DNA from: a virus
IMG/VR virus record: IMGVR_UViG_3300036398_003294
Coordinates: 1-64,000 of that record
Length of the DNA: 64,000 nt
Reading direction: 5' to 3' (one strand)
Position 1 is the first letter of the stretch. Each line of letters opens with the position of its first letter. Positions 8,513-19,800 of the stretch are shown one piece after another. Under the pieces are notes generated by a model. It was not told the origin of the DNA. It made no database searches and saw only the letters and a program-made list of their open reading frames with translations. The translations under genes were made by a program, and so were the position numbers.

Positions 8513-10951
8513 TTAGTTAATTTGAACAGCACCATAAATACTAGACACCCACCAACCTGTAGAATACCAATAAAGAGTGATGGCTTCATTTTGATCTAAT
8601 TTTATTGTGTGTGTATTATCACCATCGATATAAATAGGATCGACTATTTTTTGAGTATTGCCTACATTTTTAATGTGTACAGTAGTACCATTAATAGTAG
8701 CATTAGGCAAAGTAACAGTATATCCTACACCATTACCTTCTAAATGGAAAATTGCACCTGATGCTAAATTTAATGTGCCTGCTGTAGTAACGACTACAAC
8801 TTTTTGAATAAAAGTAGAATTAAAGGTAGCGATACCTTCAAAAGTAGCAATAGAATTTACTACAGTCACATCACTAGTAGCATTATTGCCTATATACACA
8901 TCAGATAATAAAGAAACAGAATTTTGAAAATCCGTATTACCAATGACATTAAGACCTGAAGAGATTTCCCATCTATTATTAGATTCATCCCACTTGATAT
9001 AGCTATTAGTATCAGTACCTCTTTCTACTTCAATAGCTATAACATCAGCTTCTTGACCTACTCCTGTTCTATCTGCATTTAATAAAATAGCTGGTGTTGT
9101 AGATGGGGTGGATGGCTTTTCAATCTTTAATTGACTATCCGTGTTTAGATATAGACCATAATTAAAATCCCATCTATCATTAGTTTCATCCCATTTAATG
9201 TTAGATGAGATTTCTTCTCCTCGATTTACCGATAAAGCAATCACACTTGATTCTTCCCCGGGTCCACTTCGATCAGCATTTAATAGGATAGCTGGTGTTG
9301 TAGATAGAGAAGGCATATTAGTGCTGATTTGACCATTTGCAAAAACATCTCCTCCACCTGTAATTGTGAAAGAATTGTTAAGTGATGTGTTTTTTACATA
9401 TAAAACAATATCTTCATTTTCATATCCACCAGAATAATTAAAAGTTCCTACCTCAGCTTGAATATCAGAAGTTTTTAATTGTTCTGTAGATACTGTGTTT
9501 GATAAGAACCACCAATTATAAGTTTCATCCCATTTAATTTGAGCATTAGTTAAAGTACCTCGTTCTACTTCAAGGCAAATAATATCAGCTTCTTGACTAG
9601 CACCTGTTCTATCACTATTAAATAAGATGGCAGAAGTAGTAGCAGTATTTGTAGGCTTTTTAAATTTAATTTGCTGATCTGTGTCTATTGTCAAATGACC
9701 TGAAATATTTGTGGTGTAGAAATTACTTGTACCATAAGTAGCATCTATATTTGCCAAAAATTGAGCAGTTGCACCCGTACCACCCAACATTAAATTTCCA
9801 CTATTATTAACATAAAAATAAGGATAAGCTAAACCTGTTTTTTGGATTTGGAAAGTTCTAGTAGTACCACTTGCCCAATTGATCTGAACATTATTACCTA
9901 ATGTTGTAGCACCTGTAACACCTAATGTGGAAGAAAAAGAACCTGTGGTGGCAGTCAATGCTCCCATATTTAATGCTGTTGGTGTTTGAGATAAAGAATG
10001 AAGATTTGTTGAAGTGGCAGTTGCACCTGTAACAAGAGCAAGATCAAAACGATTATTATAAAGACTATTCCAATAAAAAACAGGTTTTGGATCTACTGAC
10101 TTTGAGAATAAAAATCCCATATCTACAGATAAAGTACCATTTCTATTTAATTCAATGATCGTATCTTCTACACTTAAATTTGTTGTGTTGATTGTAGTAG
10201 TAGTACCATTGACTGTTAAATCACCTGCAATTATAACATCACCATCTATAGAAGTTGAACCATCACTTGAATCAATAGAAAAAACTACTGAAGGGGTTTC
10301 ACTATCTGCTTTATTAGAAATAGATGATCCTGCTAAAAGTGTTTCTCTAGTCCATGCACTACTATCTAAAACAATTTTCCATGTAACATCATTACCTTCA
10401 TCATTCGTGTTTGGCAATAAATTAATATAACTAAATCCTTCAGCACTATCACTTGCTGAGATATATGCTTGAAAATCTAAATTTAAAGTATCATTTGCTG
10501 TGAATATACAGATATAATATGTATACAAGGGATCAAAAACTAAAGAAGCATTATATGTAGGTGGTGTTGTATTTGCATAAGGATTTCCTAAACCAAGACC
10601 TGATCTATATCTTGAATAAGAAACATTAGGAATCCCATCCCCCGGCGATCCCACAAATAAAGATAATGTGTTTCCTATCAAAGTTAATGGGATTACTTCT
10701 CTAGTAGCACCACCATCATTCGTTCTGAAAACATAAATATATTCAAAATCTTGAAAAGAATCACTATCAAATTTGACATACAAGTATGCTAAAGGTGCAT
10801 CTTTTTTTTGATTATACACTTGAACATCACCATAAATATTTGCATATCCTGTGATGTCTTTATTGCCTTTGTCTTGAACATAAATGACATTATTTACATT
10901 TTTATTAATGCCACTACCTGCACTGCCACCTGTAAATGAACTTGTAGGCAT
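8513..10951 (-). CDS. Tail-fibre-like protein with three internal repeats
   Basis: 812 aa, SD GATGGAG. The middle contains the fibre signature DLTVNGTTTTINTTNLSVED followed by TIIELNRNG, common in long phage tail fibres, and then GVTGATTLGNN. The second half carries three degenerate repeats of about 60 residues (encoded near 9500-9670, 9140-9320 and 8960-9130), each with (A)ILLNADR(T/S)G, then (A)xVIA(I/L)xVxRG, then IKWDE(T/S)(Y/N)(N/D)RW. The C-terminus (about the last 100 residues) has an LPNATINGTTVHIKNVGN segment typical of fibre tips with beta-prism folds. Likely a trimeric receptor-contacting or connecting fibre. Co-transcribed with flanking baseplate genes. Confidence 0.8.
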   Translation of the reverse strand: MPTSSFTGGSAGSGINKNVNNVIYVQDKGNKDITGYANIYGDVQVYNQKKDAPLAYLYVKFDSDSFQDFEYIYVFRTNDGGATREVIPLTLIGNTLSLFVGSPGDGIPNVSYSRYRSGLGLGNPYANTTPPTYNASLVFDPLYTYYICIFTANDTLNLDFQAYISASDSAEGFSYINLLPNTNDEGNDVTWKIVLDSSAWTRETLLAGSSISNKADSETPSVVFSIDSSDGSTSIDGDVIIAGDLTVNGTTTTINTTNLSVEDTIIELNRNGTLSVDMGFLFSKSVDPKPVFYWNSLYNNRFDLALVTGATATSTNLHSLSQTPTALNMGALTATTGSFSSTLGVTGATTLGNNVQINWASGTTRTFQIQKTGLAYPYFYVNNSGNLMLGGTGATAQFLANIDATYGTSNFYTTNISGHLTIDTDQQIKFKKPTNTATTSAILFNSDRTGASQEADIICLEVERGTLTNAQIKWDETYNWWFLSNTVSTEQLKTSDIQAEVGTFNYSGGYENEDIVLYVKNTSLNNSFTITGGGDVFANGQISTNMPSLSTTPAILLNADRSGPGEESSVIALSVNRGEEISSNIKWDETNDRWDFNYGLYLNTDSQLKIEKPSTPSTTPAILLNADRTGVGQEADVIAIEVERGTDTNSYIKWDESNNRWEISSGLNVIGNTDFQNSVSLLSDVYIGNNATSDVTVVNSIATFEGIATFNSTFIQKVVVVTTAGTLNLASGAIFHLEGNGVGYTVTLPNATINGTTVHIKNVGNTQKIVDPIYIDGDNTHTIKLDQNEAITLYWYSTGWWVSSIYGAVQIN

Positions 10952-10957
10952 TTTTCT

Positions 10958-13852
10958 TTACTCCATCATCAATCTGTTTTTAGTGTTGTAGATACTTGCA
11001 ATTGTGTAATTACTACCTAAAGTAATCTTATTCTCACTATCCAATTCTGCATACCTACTGATCAAAACTAAAAGCATTTCACCTTTTCTAAAATAAGATG
11101 TGTTCGCTTTCGCTTTGCATAATAAAGGCAATACATTTTTATGACTTACTTCACTTGAAAATGGTGATGTATAAGTGACAGGTAAATATCCTGTTGCACC
11201 TTGATAAATCGTATTGCCTTGTGAATCTGTTGTCTTGCTAGTAAAAGTCAAATCTGTATTAATATCTATAGGCATGAAGTTATTAAGATTTAACATACCT
11301 GCATTAATATTAAAGTCACTGATAGAAACCTGTGCATTTGCTCTTAAATCCCATTCGTCTATGTCAAAATCACTATGGATACCTACCATGTCACTTGCAC
11401 TTGAATATGGATAAGATATACTTAAACTGCCTTTGCTCGTTTGGATAGCATACATAGATTTAGAAATATAAATAGGCTCAACTTCAATTGTTAAACCTGA
11501 TGGAATTGTGGTTTGAGATGCTAGGTATCTATAATAGACCATCGTTCTAGCTTTGTTTGCTAGTAAAGGATAATATTTTAAGCTAACTAAGGTTTGACCT
11601 GCATTTGTTAAAGCATTGACCAAAACACTAGCATCTGATTTATTGTAATCAGATGTATTAAGCACATTTGAAAAACCTGCACCAACCTCTTGATCTTCAT
11701 ACTGCACAAAATAAGTAATGCCATCACCATAAAATTTAAAAGGTGTTTGGATTTCAGTAGGTGATTTACTAACAAGATCTATGGTCTGTTCTTTTTTAAC
11801 ATATTCTAAAGCAATTTCTCTATTCGTATCATTAAACGATGCTAAGACACCTGCCTCAAATTCTGAAAAGAAAAGACTTGATTCGTTAATAACACTACCA
11901 TGTGGATAAATGCTTGTATCAGGATTTAACAAAATAGGTGTTGCTCTTAATCCATTGCCTTCTGGATAACATAAAGCAAGTTCAATAAAGATATTTCTAG
12001 GACTGCCTACATCACCATCAGTAGTATTGCCAACCATTTGATAATTACTTGTAGCAGATAGACCACCATTTACAGTGAAGTCATTTTTATCTAAGATAAG
12101 AGAAACCTTTGTAGCAGAAATGAACTCAATTTTCTTAAATTGGATATTTTGACTAACTGCTGTAGTAGTATGTCCATCATCATGCCATGCTCTTAAAACA
12201 TCAATGATCTTTGTACCTGCAGGGAATGAATCGGTAACAGGATTTGGAAAGCCTACATTATAATAATTAGCGAAGTCTAAAATAATCTCATCATTTTCAT
12301 ACCATTTAAATGTACCTACAACTTTATCTACATAAGCGAAAGCTGTTGGATCATCATCTGAAATGGTTATTGTTGCGATTACTTTTTCTACATTTGGATA
12401 ACTTGTAAATCTTCTTCTAAGACCATCTACATATCCGATCAAATTGCCATAGGTATTTGGTTGAGTAAAACCATAATATTCAATCGCATCACAAACCAAA
12501 GGCTGTGTACTGCGATCACCATCTGTACTTTGATTGCCTATATAAAATCTATTTCTACCATCTTTTTGAACAGTCTTAATGTTATTGTCTAAAAGATATT
12601 GTGTTTGCTCTGTTAATAGCTTTTCACTATCTAAGATCTCAATTACTTTCTTTCTTAGATCTGTAACATCTACATCAGCTATTAAATCAGCAAATAAACC
12701 ATCAGGTCTATCACTTATGCCTGCAGGAATAACAATAGGGTCAAGATCTAACCAAGTAGCAGTAGAGCCTGTATGTGTAGATAATAAAGCACCATTAGGA
12801 TTAATGGGATTGAAACCACCACTATTTCTACGATTGACAAAACAAATAGGCAAACCATAAACATAGCCATCTACAGTACCTAAAGCAGTAGCAGATGCTT
12901 GGTTACCTGTGCCTGCAATCCATAAACCATTATCTGTTGAACTTGCACTAAAAGAATAAGAAGTAGGTGATCCATTAGTGCCTTGTGCTTTAACATTAGT
13001 AGTATCAGAAAAGCCATCTTGATAGGTATCTACTGCAAAGTTATTTACTGTTCGGAAACGATATTGATATTGGATTCTTTTAGTAGACTCTGCATTTAAA
13101 GTAGTATCGTAAATATCATCATTTAACCATGAGCCTGTTAAAGATTGCACATTACCATAAATGTAAATCTTATTATTCGCAGGGATATTTAAACCACTTG
13201 ATTCACCTGTAGCTGGTGTGACAGTAATAGCAAGAGATGTAGTACTAATAGAAACAGTAGTGTCTAAAGTTAAGAAAATAAAATCTGTACCTTTGCTATC
13301 TGAACTGATTACATTAGATAAGCCACTTAAAGCAGTAGCAATATTTAAAGCAGTGACATATTTATCAGCACCTAAAACAAAATCCACACCACAAGTGATT
13401 GTATCTGTACCAATGGTAATCGTATCACCATTAATAACATTATCACCTATTCTTAATCTAGCATTAGGTAAAGTAGCTGGACTAACCAATGCTTTCCAAA
13501 TCTCTAAGAAGACAAAGGTGGTGGATTTTTGAGTAGCTGGTGGACTAGATAAAGAGATTTGATTTGAGCCTGAATTGTCATTCGCATAAGCAATTCGGAT
13601 AACTTTATTATTAACACGGACATCAAAAGCATTTAAAGTTAAGGTGTTTGGTGTAGTGTCAAAAACATAGTCATCAAAAATATCTTTTTTATTTGAGATG
13701 ATGCCACTAGGTTTGGAATTGACTAGACTAATATCTTGAACTAAGTTTAATTCACTATCAAGTAAAGGTTTGCCTGTTTGAAAGACAACACTTTCATAAT
13801 TCGTTAAACTCGGATCAAGATTTCTTGATGTAGTAGTAATATATTTTGTCAT
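10958..13852 (-). CDS. Baseplate/fibre structural protein (DSELN family), 964 aa
   Basis: 964 aa, SD AAAAGG. Shares its first ~400 residues in outline with the 1730-aa protein at 2649: QTGKPLLDSELNLV, SSPPAT, FVFLEIWKALVSP, STKRIQYQYR, YGLPICFVNRRN and RPDGLFADLI. Between residues about 135 and 216 it has an extra module (NGDTITIGTDTITCGVDF, then TALNIATALSGL, then a beta tail) that looks like the small inserted beta domains found decorating many phage virion proteins and is absent from the 1730-aa paralog. The C-terminal half is unrecognised and beta-rich. Only 6 bp separate it from the fibre gene downstream. A baseplate periphery or fibre-attachment role is inferred. Confidence 0.75.
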   Translation of the reverse strand: MTKYITTTSRNLDPSLTNYESVVFQTGKPLLDSELNLVQDISLVNSKPSGIISNKKDIFDDYVFDTTPNTLTLNAFDVRVNNKVIRIAYANDNSGSNQISLSSPPATQKSTTFVFLEIWKALVSPATLPNARLRIGDNVINGDTITIGTDTITCGVDFVLGADKYVTALNIATALSGLSNVISSDSKGTDFIFLTLDTTVSISTTSLAITVTPATGESSGLNIPANNKIYIYGNVQSLTGSWLNDDIYDTTLNAESTKRIQYQYRFRTVNNFAVDTYQDGFSDTTNVKAQGTNGSPTSYSFSASSTDNGLWIAGTGNQASATALGTVDGYVYGLPICFVNRRNSGGFNPINPNGALLSTHTGSTATWLDLDPIVIPAGISDRPDGLFADLIADVDVTDLRKKVIEILDSEKLLTEQTQYLLDNNIKTVQKDGRNRFYIGNQSTDGDRSTQPLVCDAIEYYGFTQPNTYGNLIGYVDGLRRRFTSYPNVEKVIATITISDDDPTAFAYVDKVVGTFKWYENDEIILDFANYYNVGFPNPVTDSFPAGTKIIDVLRAWHDDGHTTTAVSQNIQFKKIEFISATKVSLILDKNDFTVNGGLSATSNYQMVGNTTDGDVGSPRNIFIELALCYPEGNGLRATPILLNPDTSIYPHGSVINESSLFFSEFEAGVLASFNDTNREIALEYVKKEQTIDLVSKSPTEIQTPFKFYGDGITYFVQYEDQEVGAGFSNVLNTSDYNKSDASVLVNALTNAGQTLVSLKYYPLLANKARTMVYYRYLASQTTIPSGLTIEVEPIYISKSMYAIQTSKGSLSISYPYSSASDMVGIHSDFDIDEWDLRANAQVSISDFNINAGMLNLNNFMPIDINTDLTFTSKTTDSQGNTIYQGATGYLPVTYTSPFSSEVSHKNVLPLLCKAKANTSYFRKGEMLLVLISRYAELDSENKITLGSNYTIASIYNTKNRLMME

Positions 13853-13868
13853 TTTACTTATCTACCTT

Positions 13869-14492
13869 TTAAAAAGTCAATCGCCAAGTGATTGCCAAAA
13901 CAGAATTTGAAGGTTTATTGATCACAGGGAATGTTAGATAATTAATGAGAATGTCATAATTGGTAACATTCAAAGTAGTATCATAATCAGGAAAACTAAC
14001 AGGATCACCACTACCATCTAATAAAGGTGTTGTTACTAAAGGATCTGCATCATAAGGACTAACCAATCCCATTTCATTTAAAGCACCTACTGCTTCACCT
14101 TCATTATAAACTGTTGTAAAGTCCACAACATTTGTAGGTATTGTACTGACTGCAAATGTTGTAGGATTTCGAAATAAAACAGATGCAAATTCTTTACGAG
14201 CAATTTCCGTGTTTAATCTTCTTTGTCTTTGATCTGCAACACTTGGTACTAAACTTGTGCCTGTTGCACCTGTGCCTACTGCTAACATAGTAATAGGTGA
14301 TCGAGTTGGATATAAGCCTGAAAAGAGAATAGATGCGAGTAAGCTACCATCTAAAGTATAAACATTATCTACTTTAATCTCTTTATCATCTAGCTTAATA
14401 AACACTTCACCTTTTACACGATATGTATTCTCATTAAATCCAAATCCAAAAGCTACAGAACTTTGTGGTCTTTTAATATTTTCACTAATCAT
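13869..14492 (-). CDS. Baseplate/tail protein, 207 aa
   Basis: 207 aa, SD AAAGGATG. The central stretch (LLASILFSGLYPTR..ITMLAVGTGATG followed by QRRLNTEIARKEFA) resembles a widespread phage tail protein type in which a mAvGtG turn precedes an L..E..R segment. The C-terminal part (NYDILINYLTFPVINKPSNS) is beta-rich. No membrane segment. It lies between two large baseplate genes with gaps of 16-17 bp, so it is co-transcribed. Probable small baseplate component; precise role unknown. Confidence 0.65.
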   Translation of the reverse strand: MISENIKRPQSSVAFGFGFNENTYRVKGEVFIKLDDKEIKVDNVYTLDGSLLASILFSGLYPTRSPITMLAVGTGATGTSLVPSVADQRQRRLNTEIARKEFASVLFRNPTTFAVSTIPTNVVDFTTVYNEGEAVGALNEMGLVSPYDADPLVTTPLLDGSGDPVSFPDYDTTLNVTNYDILINYLTFPVINKPSNSVLAITWRLTF

Positions 14493-14509
14493 TTTTTCTT
14501 ATCCATCCT

Positions 14510-16891
14510 TTAAAGTGATATGAGTATTATTTCAACACTTGCAGTTCCATCATATATAACTTGAGTGTTATTATTTAATACATATTGCTCAAGATTTAAG
14601 ATGCCATTATTTAACAGAAATGGTGCATTATTTACTCCACTGCCTTTAAATACAGGACAAACATCTTCAAAAACAAAGGTTTGCTCCAAGCCTATCCATT
14701 CATCTTTAAAAAAACTAAACTCACTAGCTAAACCATTATTATCTGTTATCGTATCTTTAATTTTAGTTTGTCTTGGTTTTTCAGGTGAACTTGCATTGCC
14801 TAATGGATTTGCCATAAATTCATCTACATTAAAGGCAACTTGCTTAACAATATTCTTAAATGGTATCATGCCTTCATTTAAGTCATCAGGTCTAAACCAA
14901 TCACCACTTTGACTTACTGAACGATTTGTTAAGCATACAACATCGATCATCGTACCATTTGCTATGCCTGTAAAGATTAAACTATTGCCATTTACTTTAT
15001 ATGAAGTGACATTTGTTAATCCTTGCTTAACAGATATGATTTGTTTCACATGAAAAGGTAAAGTAATTTTGTTATCTAAAACTGCAACACTTGCAGTAGC
15101 AGGTGAAAGCACTCTATGCACAGCATTAATGACATTATATCTGTTTAGCTTACTCTTAGAATTTAAAAGCAGAGAGGTGTTATTAAGAGCATCTGTATTA
15201 CTATGTGCATAAAAAGATCTCATCCATTCTTTTACTAAAGGATATTTAGTCTTATGGTGGAATAAAACCTGTCCATTTCTTTTCTCAATTCTATTCGCAG
15301 GCAAAAGATTTGTTGTTGGTCTTTGGTTTCTAGGTCTATAGGAATTAAGCACAAAGCTAGTATCATTTAAAGCAGTAAAACACACTTGATCTGTTTCATC
15401 ATAAGGATAAGTGATTTCAATTTCAGTAACAGAAGTTATTAAAGAAACGACACGAGTAAATGGATTATACTCTTGGATCTCAACACTGCTAATAAAATCA
15501 CTAGGTAAAATAGGCATACCATAAATCGTATATGGTGTAGAAAAAGGCAAAGTGAATTGACTTGTCAAATATGGAAAGGTTTGAGAATATGTTTTATATC
15601 TTAAAGGTCTAGTCTTAAAAGAGGATTGAGTATTTTCTATCAGATATAAATTAGCTGTGGTTGCAGTCAAAGGTCTATCTAAAGTAAAAACCTGTGCAGA
15701 TAATTTATAGGTATATGGATTTACCTTTAAGATGAAATAAGCTGATGCACCTATTAAGACTAATTCACCTTCTTGCATTTCATATGTAGTAGATACAGGC
15801 ACAGGTACAATTAAACAATGATTTACAATATCACCTGTGCCTGTAAGTTGAAGTCTTGGTACAGAATAAGTAACATTTGAAATATCATCAGCTAAGACAG
15901 TATTAATAGCAACAATCTTTCTCTCTTGATTATTGACACGGATACGATCATTTATTTTAAAACCACTGTCATAAACTCTTAAAAATTTAGAGTTTGCTGT
16001 TGTGTATCCATAAACACTAGATAAATAAATGCCTTGATCTGTCTTTCTCAAATCCTCTTGAAACATAAGACCAGCTGTCAATGAGAAATCAAATGTAGGT
16101 TTATTGACAAGTTCTTTAAATAAAGTGCTTGGTCTGTTGCCTATATTGACATGAGCAGGTTTAGTTTTTAAGAGTAGCTTATATAGGTTGTCTTGCAGTG
16201 TAATAACATCCTGTTGAAAACCATAAAAGACTTCGTGGATATGTCCACTAGCAGTTTGGACGATGCCATCTAAAACATCATGTTGGTGTAGATCATCACC
16301 CCATTTATATCCTATTGGTGCAGATGTTTTACCTAAACCTAAAATAGGTGCATATACATAATGTTTATGTCCATTGACTTCTGTTGTCAAAGCATAAGAT
16401 GAGATAAGACAGTCAATAAGGAAAGCACCAATTTCATTAATCTCAACAAGACTATTTGGTTGAATTTTATTAAGAAGATCAATAATAGCTTTACCTGTAC
16501 TGCCTTGTAATAATGCTTGGATGAGATTTAAGATAGTATTTCTTAATTCAGTTTCATTATTAAAAGAAGGTCTATCTACTGCTTTGGGAAAAAGTAGTCC
16601 ATAAAGTCTATCATTAAAAAATTCAGGTCTTATTTGGGAATAATCTACTTCATTCACAAGGTCTAAGCAATCAAGTAAAAGACTAGAAAGAGTTCTACCA
16701 ACACCTTCATATAAAATTCTGTTATTGCTACCATATTCAGAAAGATAATTAGATGCTAAAGAACCTGAAAGAGCATTAGCATAAGCGACTACAAGTGAAT
16801 CCTGCAATGATTTTTTTTCTTCACTTTTACTGCCTATAGGATCAGTATTAGCAATTGGGAAATCAGGATAAAAAGGAATTTTATCACTCAT
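14510..16891 (-). CDS. Large baseplate-associated protein, 793 aa
   Basis: 793 aa. Not firmly recognised. The first 180 residues are helical (LASNYLSEYG, GRTLSSLLLDCLDLVNEVDYS, LRNTILNLIQALLQGSTGKAI), resembling proteins that follow baseplate J in myovirus tail operons. Residues about 175-230 are His-rich (GHKHYVY, DDLHQHDVLDG, GHIHEVFYG), which may bind metal or stabilise a trimer as in other phage tail proteins. The rest is beta-rich. It starts 5 bp after the baseplate-J stop, so translation is tightly coupled. A position next to the J-type wedge is inferred from order. Confidence 0.65.
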   Translation of the reverse strand: MSDKIPFYPDFPIANTDPIGSKSEEKKSLQDSLVVAYANALSGSLASNYLSEYGSNNRILYEGVGRTLSSLLLDCLDLVNEVDYSQIRPEFFNDRLYGLLFPKAVDRPSFNNETELRNTILNLIQALLQGSTGKAIIDLLNKIQPNSLVEINEIGAFLIDCLISSYALTTEVNGHKHYVYAPILGLGKTSAPIGYKWGDDLHQHDVLDGIVQTASGHIHEVFYGFQQDVITLQDNLYKLLLKTKPAHVNIGNRPSTLFKELVNKPTFDFSLTAGLMFQEDLRKTDQGIYLSSVYGYTTANSKFLRVYDSGFKINDRIRVNNQERKIVAINTVLADDISNVTYSVPRLQLTGTGDIVNHCLIVPVPVSTTYEMQEGELVLIGASAYFILKVNPYTYKLSAQVFTLDRPLTATTANLYLIENTQSSFKTRPLRYKTYSQTFPYLTSQFTLPFSTPYTIYGMPILPSDFISSVEIQEYNPFTRVVSLITSVTEIEITYPYDETDQVCFTALNDTSFVLNSYRPRNQRPTTNLLPANRIEKRNGQVLFHHKTKYPLVKEWMRSFYAHSNTDALNNTSLLLNSKSKLNRYNVINAVHRVLSPATASVAVLDNKITLPFHVKQIISVKQGLTNVTSYKVNGNSLIFTGIANGTMIDVVCLTNRSVSQSGDWFRPDDLNEGMIPFKNIVKQVAFNVDEFMANPLGNASSPEKPRQTKIKDTITDNNGLASEFSFFKDEWIGLEQTFVFEDVCPVFKGSGVNNAPFLLNNGILNLEQYVLNNNTQVIYDGTASVEIILISL

Positions 16892-16896
16892 GTTTT

Positions 16897-19800
16897 TTAC
16901 TCTGCTCTGTAAGTGAAGTTTAAGTTGCCAACAGTGAAATAAGAAAATGGATTTAAAGATAAGTTATTAACAAATCCTAAACCATCTGCTGTTTGGTAGT
17001 TTACATGAAATGTATATTCACTTGGTGATTTACCTACAGGCAAAGCAACAAGGATTTTATTTTTACTATTTGCAATAGGATTGCCACCTATGACAAGATC
17101 TGCATTACCTATAATGCACACACTATTTGGAGTATTTCCTAAAGTAGTGACAAGCGATTGGGAAACAAGATTAAATTCTAAACCATTGCCATAGACACGA
17201 CCAAGTTCACCACCATTGGTAGATACAGGTTGTGATAGATTTACATCTATAAGCCATGCGATTGCAACACCTGTGGTTAAAGCTACGATTTGAGTATATG
17301 AGTTATTAGGTATAATTTCTTCTCGAATGACAGGTGTATTTACTGAAAAAGATAATTGAGTTAAAGGCAAGTCTATAAAAGCAACACCATCTGCATTATC
17401 CAGCACTCTTACTACATCACTCACTCTTAGATTAGATCCTAGATTGAGATAAGAAATATAATTTTGTAGATTGTTTCTAATAGCAAGATCAATTTGGCTG
17501 ACTTGATATCCTTTACGAACAACAATATTTGCTTTTACATCTACAGGACAGGGGATACATTCTTTAACAAGAATATCAGCAGTAAGGTGCTTAGCTATAT
17601 TGATTTGAGATTGGACATTTTGTAGTACTTGATTATAGGTATATGTGACTTCAAGATTTAAGAGATAGCTATAATTGACTTTGACTGCTACATTTTCAGG
17701 GATGGTGGAATTAGAAGTTCTAGTTAAAGTAGTATATCCATCATCAGTAGTTTCAATAATGAAATCAGGATTTTCTTCAAAAGAAGAATTATAGAAAGTA
17801 AAACCTGTTTCACCATCACCACTAGAATCAAGTCTAAGTTGGATGCTTAAAGCATCCACACCTTTTTTAGTCAATTGGTATGGATAAAAACCTATAAAGC
17901 TAAACACTTCTGAAGTGGAATAAAAATCAGAAGTGATCACACCATTATTGATTAAAATATTATCTTTAGCTTTAGTGGAATAACCTTCAAGTAAAGGATC
18001 TTGTGTTTTCTTAAACAAGTAATCAGTGCCTTGTGCATATTCTACATTATTTTCATCTATTAAAGAAGTGATGCTTTCAACAGGCTGTCTAGTAAGATAA
18101 ATGATTTCACTAATATTTTCTTGCCAATCACCAATGATAACATCCGTGATATTGTAATCAGGTTGGGATAAGCTAGTGTCTAAGATAACAATATTATCAT
18201 CTGTGATGGAATGGTTAGTGAGATCAAACCATTGACCTGTAGTGGCATTTTTTAAGCCATAACCTAGTGTTTGGTTATCAATCATTTTATAAAGAGTAGC
18301 AGAGAGATCACCTAATTTAAATTGGTAGATGCCTTCAGCAATGGGAATGAAAAGACTATCTTTATGAGTTTGGAAATTTGGAGCATATAAATCAGTAGCA
18401 GTAGCTAAAGATACACCACGAATCCATACATCGACTTTACCATCACCTCTAAATTGATAAGGTGATTCAGCACCTGCGATAAAAACTTCAGTAACACCAG
18501 CTGTAGCACTAGCTAATCTTTCAATACCTGATTTAGTGCCTGTATCTACACTAGCAAGAGTATTAATAGATCTTGAACTTAAATCTAAATTTGATTCTAC
18601 TTCTGAGCCACCAAAGGTAGGATTTTCATTATTAACAGAAAGACCATTAATAGAAGAGTTTCTAATTTGATTACTAGTGACATTACCTGCAATACCTATA
18701 TTTAATGCTTGGACAGGTACATAAACTGCATATCTATCTTTAACAGGATCATAATAAGAAGACAAAGTATCTGTGGAAATTCTAGCAAATTGAGTAGTTT
18801 GAAAAGGAATACTACCAGCATAGATTGTTGTATATGCAGGAATATTAATTGTTCTAGTAGGAGCAGTCTTAACAAAAAAGACAACTTCACCAATTGCACG
18901 AGTACCTAATCTTCTTTTAATGCCAAAATTATATGCAAGTTTATCAAAGGCTGAATCAATAACAGCTTGAACTCTATTTTGTTCACTAAAGAAAAGTGCT
19001 TGACCAAGAGCAGTTTTATAATTTGAGTTATTGACTGCGATACTTTTACCTGTATTTCTAGGATCATCAATAGCAAGTAAAGTAGTAAAAGACATAGCAC
19101 GGTAAGTGAAGTCTAATAAGAATCTTGCTCTTTCCATTTCATTGACAAAAGGATCAATAATGACATCTCTTGTAACTGAGCCCGGGTTGACTAAAGCATC
19201 AGGTTGTAATTTATGGATAGTGGTGATCATATCTGTGGTTAAGGTTTGACGACTAACCACAGGCAAAGAAACATTAGATTGGTTAATATTGACAGGCTTG
19301 CCTACAACTTCTAAAGAGTATGCACTTTCAATTTCAGTACCATCCACAACTTTAACAGCAGTGGCAACATAGTAAAGCACATTTTCATTAGATAGAGATG
19401 CGAAAGCACCTATTTGGATAGTAGGTGGAGTAGAATTTTGAGTAGCTTGTCTATTATGTTTAAAGACGATTTCAGTTTGGATATCAATGGAAGATAGGTT
19501 AGCAGTAAGTCTTAATCGTTTAACAGATTCAGTGACTTCACTATTAAAAATAACATCACTAGCAAGGTTGGTTGAGCCATCAGTTTGGATAAAGTTTAAT
19601 TTAGCATATAGTGGATCAGCAGTTTCTGTATTTGCATTAAAGGTTTCATCTGCAATGGTAGTAAGAACTTCTTTGCCTATGCCATAGCTAATAGGATCTA
19701 AAGGTTCAAAGTTAATTTTTTGATAACCATTGATGCCACCACCACTAGAAACACTAGCATACAAGTTATAATATTTGATTTCATTATCTGTATGTTGGAA

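Noticed and set aside
14565-14912. 115-codon plus-strand frame opposite the 793-aa gene
   Set aside because: Antisense of a well-supported gene with no SD and no recognisable protein features.
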